Positions 1 through 5,415 of a stretch of 6,445 bases of DNA are shown here, piece after piece; the stretch's first letter is position 1, and each line of letters begins with the position of its first letter. The DNA is from Humisphaera sp. GTDB lineage: Bacteria; Planctomycetota; Phycisphaerae; Tepidisphaerales; Tepidisphaeraceae. A program made the position numbers and the translations under genes. The stretch spans positions 1-6,445 of the forward strand of contig JANXVV010000415.1 of assembly GCA_025351525.1 (NCBI GenBank). Reading direction: 5' to 3'. The notes below the pieces were generated by a model, which worked only from the letters and a program-made list of their open reading frames with translations, made no database searches and was not told the DNA's origin.

Positions 1-360
1 TCTGGGGATCGCCTCGCCCGGCGTGGCGGTCAGCAGCCAGCGGATCGAGTCGATGAAGCTGATGCGGTCCGGCGTCACGCCCTGTTGCCCGGCCGCCTTC
101 ACCATCACGGCCCGCACCAGGTTGTACACCAGGCAGTACGCGGCCAGTTCCTTCCTGATGCCGTCCTCTGTTTTGCATTTGAGCTTCCGCATCTTCGGCG
201 TGGTCTTGAACTCGTTGAAGTGGGTCTCCACCTGCCAGAGCACGTTGTACAGTTCGGCGATCGCCTCCGCGGGGTAGAGCACCGGGTCCAGCAGCGTGAT
301 GGCGATCGTGATGGTGCGAGTGCGCATGCCTTTGGCGGAGATCGCATATTGCAATTCCCG
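1..360 (-). pseudogene. IS4-family transposase, C-terminal remnant (runs off left edge)
   Basis: The minus strand, read in the frame whose codons include 358-360, gives about 120 residues that match the C-terminal part of the DDE transposase of planctomycete IS4-family elements. It starts near RELQYAISAKGM and includes TLLDPVLYP, KMRKLKCKTEDG, AAYCLVYNLVRAVM and DRISFIDSIRWLLTA. The signature Y-x2-R-x3-E-x6-K of IS4 transposases is recognisable at 205-249, with the catalytic Glu at 226-228 and Lys at 205-207, but the Arg is Leu (codon at 238-240). No start codon or earlier catalytic domain exists upstream: the frame meets a TGA at 394-396 and homology already fades near 360. The gene is therefore 5'-truncated. 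The 3' end lies outside the window. Such elements normally encode a transposase of about 350-450 residues. It is almost certainly dead. Confidence 0.85.
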
Positions 361-577
361 GTTGGCGGAATTGCGCCGGCAGAACCTCCTGCTTCAAAAG
401 CGGATCGAACAGTTGAAAGCCCATCTTCGGTCCCGTCCGCCGGGTCCGCCGACGTTGCCGGCGTTTGTGAAGCCGGTGTCGCCGCCACGGAAAAAGCGCA
501 GGCCCGAACGTTCGGACTTGCATGAAGCGGCATTGCGGGCGGTGCCGGGGAAGATCGATCGGACCACGCCCCGCTGA
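356..577 (+). pseudogene. IS66-like transposase, N-terminal fragment
   Basis: The plus-strand frame ending at the TGA at 575-577 reads as the N-terminal region of an IS66-type transposase. It has a leucine/charged coiled-coil-like stretch (RLAELRRQNLLLQKRIEQL), a proline-rich linker (RPPGPPTLPAF), a basic run (PRKKRRPERS), and then HEAALRAVPGKIDRT, which resembles the segment before the zinc-binding domain in IS66 proteins. Homology stops abruptly after KIDRT at about 563, and the zinc-finger and DDE catalytic domains are absent. The in-frame ATG at 296 lies inside the opposing IS4 remnant, so it is not a native start. The piece abuts the IS4 remnant at about 355-365 in the opposite orientation. 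Assignment is by recognised composition and motif order, so the IS66 label is moderately sure; that it is a fragment is surer. Confidence 0.6.
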
Positions 578-696
578 CTGTGGCCGTCCAATGACAGCTT
601 GCGTCTGAGAATCTCAAAATGATTCACCGTCGACATCCCCGGCCCCCGATTCGATTCCCGGTTCCACAAACTTACGGGAAGCTTTAACCACGGAGG
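578..696. other. Short gene-free spacer after the transposon remnants
   Basis: About 120 bases separate the IS66-like fragment from the stop codon of the EF-G-like gene. I see no intrinsic terminator for the latter here: there is no GC stem followed by a T run on the minus strand. Minus-strand translation gives a short coding-looking stretch, STVNHFEILRRKLSLDGHSQ (about 575-635), that may be another transposon scrap, but I cannot assign it to a family. Confidence 0.35.
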
Positions 697-2751
697 TTAT
701 TCCTCTTCGTTCCTCGGCTTGTAATCCTTCACGATCTGTTGCTGTACCTGCGGGGGAACCGGTTCGTAGTGGCTCAGTTCCATTACGAAACTACCTTGGC
801 CGCCGGTGACGCTTTTCAATTGGCTCTGATACTGCATCACTTCGGACAGCGGCGCTTCGGCTTTCACCATGGCCATCCCGCCGGGCAATAGATCGGTCGC
901 GTGAATGCGCCCGCGCTTGCCGCTGAGATCCCCGGTGATCGCCCCCATCTTGTCCTCGGGAATCGTGACCGACATGTTCACAATCGGCTCGAGCAATACG
1001 GGATGGGCTTTGGCGAAGGCGTCTTTGAACGCGAATTTGCCGGCAGTTTTAAACGCGATTTCCTTGCTGTCGACCGGGTGGTGCTTGCCATCGGTGACGA
1101 TGACCCGAATGTCCTGCATCGGGTAACCGGCCAGCGTGCCCTGTTCGTAGAGTTCTCGCACTCCTTTTTCGACGGCGGGAACGAACTGACCGGGGATGGT
1201 GCCGCCGAAAATTTCGTTGACGAACTCGAGCCCTGTGCCGCGCTCCATCGGTTCGACGCGGAGAAACACTTCGCCGAACTGACCCGACCCGCCGCTTTGC
1301 TTTTTATGGCGATGGTGTCCCTCAGCCAGGAGGGTAATGGTTTCCTTGTAGGCGATCTTCGGCGGTTTGGAGTCGACGTGCAGCCCGCGATGCGCGAGGC
1401 GTTCGAGCACGAGGCGAAGGTGCAGTTCACCGAGGCCGTTGATGACAACTTCATGGGTATCGCGGTCGGTGTGCCATTTGAAGGTAGGGTCTTCCTCGGC
1501 AAAACGGGTGAGCAGGGTGCTTAGTTTTTGTTCATCCCCGTGGGCTTTGGGGGTAATCGCCAGGCCGTACATCGGCGTGGGGAATGCCAGGGGTTTCAGA
1601 TGCAGGCTGTCGAGCGCGTGATCATCGTGCAGCACGTCGTTGGCATGTATTTCCTCGATCTTGGCCACCGCGCCGATGTCGCCCGCGATGATCGTGTCGA
1701 CCTCCGGGTGATCCTTACCCTGCAAGTGAAACACATGACCGAGCTTCACGGGCTTTTTGTTGTGACCGATGATCGCCATCGTATGGCCGTTGCACTTTCC
1801 CTGGTGAACGCGGAAAAGCGCCAGCTTGCCGACGAACGGATCGGTGGTCACCCGAAACACGTGAGCGATGAGCGGCTTTGCAGGATCGTTGATGTAGTCG
1901 AAAGGCCGCTCGTTATCGTGATCGCCCTCGCCTTTGCCGGTGAGGAATTCGCGCGGGTTGCCTTCGAGCGGGCTGGGGAAATGCTGTACGATCGCCGCCA
2001 GCAGCTCTGTGACGCCGATGCCGGATTTGGCATCGGTGAAAAGGATCGGGATGACGTGGGCATCGTCCATGGCCTTTTCAAAAGCGGGATGCAAAGCCGA
2101 ATAATCCGGCTCTTCGCCGCCCAGATATTTTTCCATGAGGTTTTCGTCCATCTCGACGATCTGATCGAGAATCGCCGCATGGCAACGGCGGACGGAGTCG
2201 AAATCACTCTCGCCGGTATTGCTCAGCAGGCAGTCGGCCACCGCTTTGCGACCGGGCGCGGGCAGATTGATCGGCAGGCATTCCGCGCCGAAGGTTTCGC
2301 GCAAACTCGCGATAAGCTGCTCGAGATGTATCTCGGGCATGTCGATTTTATTGACGATGATCGCGCGCGGCAGATTGCGTTCGCGGGCCGCTTCCATGAT
2401 CCGCCGCGTCACCACCTCGATCCCGTTCTGCGCGTTGATGACCACCGCCACCGTCTCCACCGCCGGCAGGCAGGCGATGGCCTGACCGAGCAGATCGGGT
2501 GACCCGGGCGCGTCGATCAGGTTGATGCGATGGCCCTGATAATCCGCATGAAGGACCGAGGCGTAAATCGAATGCCCGTGCTCTTTTTCCTCCTTTTCAA
2601 AATCGCTGACGCTAGATTTATCGAGCACCGAAGCCTTGTGTTTGATCGTGCCGCTGGCGAACAGCAGGGCATCCACCAAGGTGGTCTTACCGCTGCCGCC
2701 GTGACCGGCGATGAGGACGTTTCGAATCTGGGACGTGGTATAGGAAGGCAT
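697..2751 (-). CDS. Elongation factor G-like translational GTPase (fusA-family paralogue)
   Basis: This is a 684-residue, full-length five-domain EF-G homologue. The G domain spans about residues 8-285: P-loop GHGGSGKTT at 16-24, switch I EKEHGHSIYAS around 56-65, G3 DAPGS at 80-84, G4 NKID at 134-137 and a G5-like TDAKSG at 239-244. Domain II follows at about 291-375, domain III at 390-465 with GLGELHL at 439-445, domain IV at 466-590 with the tip loop DGKHHPVDSKE at 554-564, and domain V at 590-675 with LLEPIV and GDLSGKRGRI. Canonical EF-G has a DAGKTT P-loop and DTPGH; here the catalytic His after G3 is Ser84 and the DTPG Thr is Ala. This fits the EF-G-like/EF-G2 group (as in mycobacterial FusA2), not the housekeeping translocase. 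The role in translocation, recycling or stress is undetermined. The ATG at 2751 has a good Shine-Dalgarno site and a plausible promoter. No ribosomal-protein, rpsL or tuf gene is adjacent, which also argues for a paralogue. Confidence 0.93.
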   Translation of the reverse strand: MPSYTTSQIRNVLIAGHGGSGKTTLVDALLFASGTIKHKASVLDKSSVSDFEKEEKEHGHSIYASVLHADYQGHRINLIDAPGSPDLLGQAIACLPAVETVAVVINAQNGIEVVTRRIMEAARERNLPRAIIVNKIDMPEIHLEQLIASLRETFGAECLPINLPAPGRKAVADCLLSNTGESDFDSVRRCHAAILDQIVEMDENLMEKYLGGEEPDYSALHPAFEKAMDDAHVIPILFTDAKSGIGVTELLAAIVQHFPSPLEGNPREFLTGKGEGDHDNERPFDYINDPAKPLIAHVFRVTTDPFVGKLALFRVHQGKCNGHTMAIIGHNKKPVKLGHVFHLQGKDHPEVDTIIAGDIGAVAKIEEIHANDVLHDDHALDSLHLKPLAFPTPMYGLAITPKAHGDEQKLSTLLTRFAEEDPTFKWHTDRDTHEVVINGLGELHLRLVLERLAHRGLHVDSKPPKIAYKETITLLAEGHHRHKKQSGGSGQFGEVFLRVEPMERGTGLEFVNEIFGGTIPGQFVPAVEKGVRELYEQGTLAGYPMQDIRVIVTDGKHHPVDSKEIAFKTAGKFAFKDAFAKAHPVLLEPIVNMSVTIPEDKMGAITGDLSGKRGRIHATDLLPGGMAMVKAEAPLSEVMQYQSQLKSVTGGQGSFVMELSHYEPVPPQVQQQIVKDYKPRNEEE

Positions 2752-2758
2752 GAGGGGG

Positions 2759-2765
2759 ACTCCTT
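2759..2765 (-). promoter_or_regulatory. Ribosome binding site of the EF-G-like gene
   Basis: The minus strand reads AAGGAGT with 7 bases between it and the ATG at 2751. It is a strong Shine-Dalgarno match and fixes the start. Confidence 0.75.
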
Positions 2766-2799
2766 CGCAGAGAATCCAATGGGACGATGAACCGCGTTA

Positions 2800-2827
2800 A
2801 GTATAGAGAAGCGGGGGAGTTGAGCAA
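2800..2827 (-). promoter_or_regulatory. Putative sigma70-type promoter of the EF-G-like gene
   Basis: On the minus strand, TTGCTC (2822-2827) and TATACT (2800-2805) are separated by 16 bases. The -10 box matches consensus at 5 of 6 positions and the -35 at 3 of 6. It would give a leader of roughly 45 bases. The -35 lies inside the inverted repeat at 2820-2847. Planctomycete promoters are poorly defined, so this is only a consensus match. Confidence 0.4.
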
Positions 2828-2847
2828 CGAATAAATTCGCCGCTCAA
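2820..2847 (-). other. Inverted repeat/hairpin over the acetyltransferase stop codon
   Basis: Two 13-base arms (2820-2832 and 2835-2847) face each other across two bases. In minus-strand RNA all arm positions can pair, two of them as G-U wobbles; the innermost pair must open, giving 12 pairs and a UUUA tetraloop. In plus-strand RNA the same two positions would be A-C mismatches, so the structure favours minus-strand transcripts. It includes the stop codon at 2844-2846 and is followed by a C-rich stretch, not a T run. It is thus not a classical terminator, but it could stabilise the 3' end or weaken read-through into the EF-G-like gene. Confidence 0.5.
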
Positions 2848-3377
2848 TCTTCAAGATACTCAAGAACCGGGATGCTGACGCCCCGGGGCGTGGGAATCGC
2901 CTGTGCCGCCTGGATGATCGGCACGTCCAGCAAAGTGTTCACCATCGCGATCTCATCGCAATGATCGCGCTTCGGGCAGCGGACGCAATCGCTCCAGACC
3001 TTCAGCGGCAGGGATTCCTTGGGCACCACTTCGAAGCCGAGTTTCTCGAAGAAGACCCGCTCGTAGGTGAGGGACATGAGCTTGCGAATACCCAGACGAC
3101 GCGCTTCATCAACGGTCCACTGCACCAGTTGTCGACCGATGCCTCGACCAATGTAGCCGCTCTCGACCGCCAGCGATCGCACCTCGGCGAGGTCGGCCCA
3201 GATGATCGTCAATCCGACGCAACCGACGATCCGCCCGTCGATCTCGAACACCGCGAAATCGCGGATGTCCTCGTAGAGCTGCGCGAGATTTTTGAAGAGC
3301 ATCTTCCCCAGTTCGGCATGACTGTTGATGATCGCCTGAATGACGGGGACGTCGTGAATGGTCGCGGTTCTAAGCAT
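2844..3377 (-). CDS. GNAT-family N-acetyltransferase, ArgA-like (amino-acid N-acetyltransferase)
   Basis: This 177-residue protein belongs to the short ArgA-like GNAT group, whose studied members acetylate glutamate or glutamine from acetyl-CoA, the first step of arginine synthesis. The start MLRTATIHDVPVIQAIINSH and the motif NLAQLYEDIRDF (30-41) are typical. WADLAEVRSLAV (60-71) forms the beta4 strand, and GRGIGRQLV (77-85) is the acetyl-CoA pyrophosphate-binding loop. RVFFEKLGFEVVPKE (107-121) follows, then KVWSDCVRCPKRDHCDE with Cys131, Cys134 and Cys140. I chose the ATG at 3377, where homology begins, over an upstream ATG at 3419 that would add 14 unrelated residues and extend the overlap with the preceding gene. 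The ATG lies inside the last codons of the RidA-family gene (8-base overlap), and no strong Shine-Dalgarno site precedes it, so translation is probably coupled. The substrate is inferred from family; another amine substrate is possible. Confidence 0.85.
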   Translation of the reverse strand: MLRTATIHDVPVIQAIINSHAELGKMLFKNLAQLYEDIRDFAVFEIDGRIVGCVGLTIIWADLAEVRSLAVESGYIGRGIGRQLVQWTVDEARRLGIRKLMSLTYERVFFEKLGFEVVPKESLPLKVWSDCVRCPKRDHCDEIAMVNTLLDVPIIQAAQAIPTPRGVSIPVLEYLED

Positions 3378-3852
3378 GATCGGCCAGCAGAAAAATAAAT
3401 TCGATCTCCACGGAAGCATCGAGCGGCAAGGTGTTCACGCCGACCGCCGCCCGAACGTGCTTCCCGTCGTCGCCGAATAATTCGATCAGCAATTCACTCG
3501 CTCCATTCGCGACGGCAGGTTGTTGGGTGAAGCCGTCATCGCTGCTGATAAATGCGCCGACCCGCAGCACACCGTGCAGTCGATCGAGAATGCCTTCGCC
3601 CGATGCCGCGATTGCCGCCAAGGCATTGATCACGCACTGACGGGCCGCGACTTTGGCGATATCCATCGGGCAGCGCGAAGGCACCTGTCCGATGGCGATC
3701 AGTTTGCCGTCGATCATAGGCAATTGCCCGGAGACGTAGACGAGGTTTCCGATCGCCTTGGCCGGGACGTAGGCTCCGAACGGGCCGGTGATGGAAGGTA
3801 AAACGATCTGGAGGGCCTCCAATTTTTTTCGGATCGGCGCTAAAACTTTCAT
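3370..3852 (-). CDS. RidA/YjgF/UK114-family protein
   Basis: This 160-residue cytosolic protein is of the RidA superfamily, whose best-known members hydrolyse reactive enamine/imine intermediates such as 2-aminoacrylate made by PLP enzymes. It fits the longer subgroup with an N-terminal helix (RKKLEALQIVLP, 8-19) followed by AIGNLVYVSGQLPMIDGKL (33-51). Later motifs are QPAVANGASELLIELFGDDG (111-130) and RAAVGVNTLPLDASVEIEF. Arg134 and Glu149 keep the 15-residue spacing of the substrate-binding Arg and the Glu of archetypal RidA, so deaminase-type chemistry is possible. Many members of this subgroup have no proven activity. The ATG at 3852 is chosen because family similarity starts there and GGAG at 3859-3862 sits 6 bases upstream; the open frame reaches to 4014 but the extra residues are low-complexity and cross the pilin terminator. 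It is the first gene of a two-gene unit with the acetyltransferase. Confidence 0.9.
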   Translation of the reverse strand: MKVLAPIRKKLEALQIVLPSITGPFGAYVPAKAIGNLVYVSGQLPMIDGKLIAIGQVPSRCPMDIAKVAARQCVINALAAIAASGEGILDRLHGVLRVGAFISSDDGFTQQPAVANGASELLIELFGDDGKHVRAAVGVNTLPLDASVEIEFIFLLADHA

Positions 3853-3858
3853 CGGAGA

Positions 3859-3862
3859 CTCC
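3859..3862 (-). promoter_or_regulatory. Ribosome binding site of the RidA-family gene
   Basis: The minus strand reads GGAG, 6 bases before the ATG at 3852. It supports that start over the longer upstream frame. Confidence 0.6.
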
Positions 3863-3890
3863 GTTGATGATCGGACGACGGCATGGCGCA

Positions 3891-3896
3891 ATTGTA
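3891..3896 (-). promoter_or_regulatory. Putative -10 box for the RidA-acetyltransferase unit
   Basis: The minus strand reads TACAAT, 5 of 6 with the sigma70 -10 consensus, 38 bases before the RidA start. The -35 position falls in the T run of the pilin terminator and does not match TTGACA, so the promoter is weakly supported. If real, terminator and promoter sit back to back. Confidence 0.3.
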
Positions 3897-3910
3897 GCGG
3901 GGCCTGTCCG

Positions 3911-3950
3911 GAAAAAAAGAATCGCCGTGCGTGACAAGCACGCGCGGCGA
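3911..3950 (-). terminator. Rho-independent terminator of the pilin gene
   Basis: A 12-base-pair GC-rich stem (3922-3933 with 3939-3950, one G-U-type pair) closes a 5-base loop. On the minus strand it is followed directly by TTC and a run of seven T (3912-3918). It lies about 35 bases after the pilin stop codon and before the RidA start, so it separates the two transcription units. Confidence 0.85.
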
Positions 3951-3985
3951 CCCGGGAAGGAAGGAGGCTCGTGAAAAAGCGCGTG

Positions 3986-4483
3986 CTATTGCACCACGCC
4001 GTTCGTTTCATCAAAAAGCAGGGTTGAGGTCTGATTGGTGGCGGTCAGCACACCGGTGGCGAGCGTATAAATCCATCCCACGCCAGCCCCTGCGCCTGCT
4101 GCGACGGTGATATTGCCGTTGAGTGGGTTCTGCGGTGATTTGACGACATACGGCCCCAATTTTCCCGAAGCGGTGGTATCGACGGCCCCGCTCAAATTCG
4201 TGGTCGACTGAAATTGAGCCCACTGATTGGCGACCAGATCCGGAAGAATATCGTTATGCTGAAGCTTGAATAGAAGAACCTGGGAGCGGAGGGTTTTCAT
4301 CTGTTCCATCAGCGAATTTTTTCGCGAGGTAACCGCCGCATTGCTGAATTGCGGGACCACGATGGCGGAGAGAATCCCGAGGATAATGACCACGATCAAA
4401 ATCTCAACCAGCGTAAATGCACTGCGAGAACGGTTGGCATTCGAGCGATCGAAGGAAGATGTTGTGAAACGTTCGGCGCCCAT
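3986..4483 (-). CDS. Prepilin-like protein (type IV pilin / type II secretion GspG-like)
   Basis: This 165-residue precursor has a class III (prepilin) signal. A 22-residue leader rich in Arg, Ser and Asn is followed by SAFTLVEILIVVIILGILSA (21-40). Cleavage is expected between Ala22 and Phe23, and the conserved Glu5 of the mature protein is Glu27. Ala instead of Gly at -1 is frequent in planctomycete prepilin-like proteins. Residues 23-45 form the hydrophobic assembly helix, continued by a polar helix (SRKNSLMEQMKTLRSQVLLF). The C-terminal half has GPYVVKSPQNPLNG and GVGWIYTLATGVLTA, typical of GspG-like pseudopilins. The ATG at 4483 has GGAG 8 bases upstream; an in-frame ATG at 4618 would put an unlikely 67-residue leader in front. 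No pilin assembly, secretin or prepilin peptidase gene is adjacent, so it depends on machinery encoded elsewhere. Whether it serves secretion or a surface fibre is open. Confidence 0.88.
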   Translation of the reverse strand: MGAERFTTSSFDRSNANRSRSAFTLVEILIVVIILGILSAIVVPQFSNAAVTSRKNSLMEQMKTLRSQVLLFKLQHNDILPDLVANQWAQFQSTTNLSGAVDTTASGKLGPYVVKSPQNPLNGNITVAAGAGAGVGWIYTLATGVLTATNQTSTLLFDETNGVVQ

Positions 4484-4736
4484 TGCGGTGACTCCGGAAG
4501 AATTCGGTGATCCCTGCCGCACGGTGACAGAGGTCCTGTCTTTAGTATCGAATTGCCGAAGGAGTGAAGTCACATGGACGTTGAAAAAAAAGCCTTCGCG
4601 GGCGGCAAATCGGGTCAATTGCTCGGTCTGTGCCGACTATACGGGATCACAGCACTCAGAGCCTTTAATTTTTTTCGTAGCCCCTGCTACGACAAGCCCA
4701 GCCGTGTTCCTAAACATGCTTTAAGAGCACTTAAAA
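4484..4736. promoter_or_regulatory. AT-richer spacer upstream of the pilin gene
   Basis: No credible gene lies in these 253 bases. GGAG at 4492-4495 (minus) is the pilin ribosome binding site. Weak -10-like hexamers occur on the minus strand (GATACT, and TATAGT at 4636-4641), but none has a good -35 partner. The downstream side of the proline-rich gene (4737-5234) lacks a classical terminator on the minus strand: a short AT-rich hairpin is at 4720-4735 and a perfect 7-base-pair hairpin at 4675-4692. Confidence 0.35.
4675..4692. other. Perfect 7-bp hairpin beside a T run
   Basis: Arms 4675-4681 and 4686-4692 are perfectly complementary across the loop CCCT. The T run precedes it on the plus strand, so on the minus strand the stem is followed by A residues. 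It does not fit a rho-independent terminator in either direction. Its role is unknown. Confidence 0.4.
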
Positions 4737-5234
4737 TCATGCGTGGAGCGACGATCGATCTTCCCGTAGTGCAAGCGGTTTGGCGAGCACTTCGGTCAAC
4801 AGCCATTGGGTGCGAAGCGATTGCGGGCGGAGCAACTTTGCCAACTGAGCGGCGGGCGAGGGACTGGCGTTGGGCGATTTTGGCGAGACTTCCCTCGCCG
4901 GCACGGCCGTCACCGAAGTGGGAACAAACGGCACGGCCGGTACGGGCTTCGGCTTTTTGAGAACCGGTGCAGGGGGCAACGGCGGGGGCATCGTGATCAA
5001 ACGGGGCGGGCGCGGGAGCATGACCGGACGGGGAGAAGCAGGAATAACTTCGATACGCGGTACGATATTTAACGGTAATACTTCCCGCGATAGAGTCGTC
5101 TGCGCCGACTGCTGGCGACTCTTTAACGCCATCGAGAGTTTACCGATACCCCAAAGGATGAACATGAAGACGCCAAAGATCAACTTAATCGGAATGACTT
5201 CATTGTCGGCCAGAATGGGAGTAGGAAATGTCAT
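4737..5234 (-). CDS. Membrane-anchored proline-rich protein of unknown function
   Basis: This 165-residue protein is not one I can name. Residues 15-36 (PIKLIFGVFMFILWGIGKLS) form one likely transmembrane segment, with a short N-terminal tail outside and a basic, presumably cytoplasmic stretch (KSRQQ) after it. Residues 54-126 are a proline-rich, probably disordered linker with several PxP and KPKPVP motifs. The C-terminal block AAQLAKLLRPQSLRTQWLLT (128-147), continuing EVLAKPLALRED, is predicted helical. It resembles a short C-terminal segment I associate with small planctomycete proteins, so it may be a docking element. The start is the ATG at 5234, preceded by only a weak GAGAAG site. It follows floA in the same direction with a 190-base gap, so co-regulation is possible but the repeats between may interrupt transcription. 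The length, hydrophobic start and tail make a real gene likely; the function is unknown. Confidence 0.75.
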   Translation of the reverse strand: MTFPTPILADNEVIPIKLIFGVFMFILWGIGKLSMALKSRQQSAQTTLSREVLPLNIVPRIEVIPASPRPVMLPRPPRLITMPPPLPPAPVLKKPKPVPAVPFVPTSVTAVPAREVSPKSPNASPSPAAQLAKLLRPQSLRTQWLLTEVLAKPLALREDRSSLHA

Positions 5235-5274
5235 TGGCTTCTCACTCGCTTTTGCGGAAAAGAGGAATTGCTAA

Positions 5275-5342
5275 AGGTGGCATGGGCGTCCCGCCCGTGC
5301 ATTTCTTCGCGAACAAGCACGCGAGGGACGCGCATGCCACCT
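5275..5342. repeat. Imperfect palindromic intergenic repeat (68 bp)
   Basis: Two 26-base arms (5275-5300 and 5317-5342) are inverted copies matching at 23 of 26 positions around a 16-base centre that itself contains TTCGCGAA. The outermost ten bases, AGGTGGCATG and CATGCCACCT, match perfectly. On the plus strand it would translate as GMGVPPVH...ARDAHAT, a string I recognise as a recurrent spurious peptide in planctomycete-like genomes, which suggests a dispersed family. Such elements can be non-autonomous mobile units or RNA structures; the sequence alone does not decide. Confidence 0.75.
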
Positions 5343-5387
5343 GCTGCAATACTCAAGAATCAAATCAAGAAAGACCCCTCACCCTAA

Positions 5388-5415
5388 CCCTCCCCCCGGC
5401 GTACCGGGGGGAGGG
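5388..5415. repeat. Perfect GC hairpin just after floA, likely dispersed repeat
   Basis: Arms 5388-5399 and 5404-5415 form a perfect 12-base-pair C/G stem with the loop CGTA. It begins 9 bases after the floA stop codon. No T run follows on the minus strand, so it is not a standard terminator, though so strong a stem may still stop or protect the floA transcript. The surrounding plus strand translates as PLTLTLPPAYRGEG, a string I recognise from spurious short ORFs in many environmental genomes, pointing to a second dispersed repeat family. Confidence 0.65.

Noticed and set aside
105..617. Minus-strand open frame of 170 codons across the transposon remnants
   Set aside because: It is one frame off the recognisable IS4 sequence and is Ser/Arg/Pro-rich without any motif.
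645..668. T-arm-like sequence GATTCGATTCCCGGTTCCA, possible tRNA 3' end or attachment site
   Set aside because: The stem around the putative T-loop does not pair, and no anticodon or acceptor arm is present upstream.
1528..2502. Long plus-strand open frame of 324 codons opposite the EF-G-like gene
   Set aside because: It is a shadow of a strongly supported gene. Its product is rich in Arg, His and Asp, as expected from antisense of biased codons, and matches no family I know.
3853..4014. N-terminal extension of the RidA-family gene to an ATG at 4014
   Set aside because: The extra 54 residues lack family similarity, cross the pilin terminator and overlap the end of the pilin gene. The ATG at 3852 has its own GGAG site.
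4484..4618. N-terminal extension of the pilin to an ATG at 4618
   Set aside because: It would give a 67-residue leader before the cleavage site, far longer than normal; the ATG at 4483 has a suitable GGAG site.
4720..4735. AT-rich 6-bp hairpin just after the proline-rich gene as a terminator
   Set aside because: The stem is weak and no T run follows on the minus strand.
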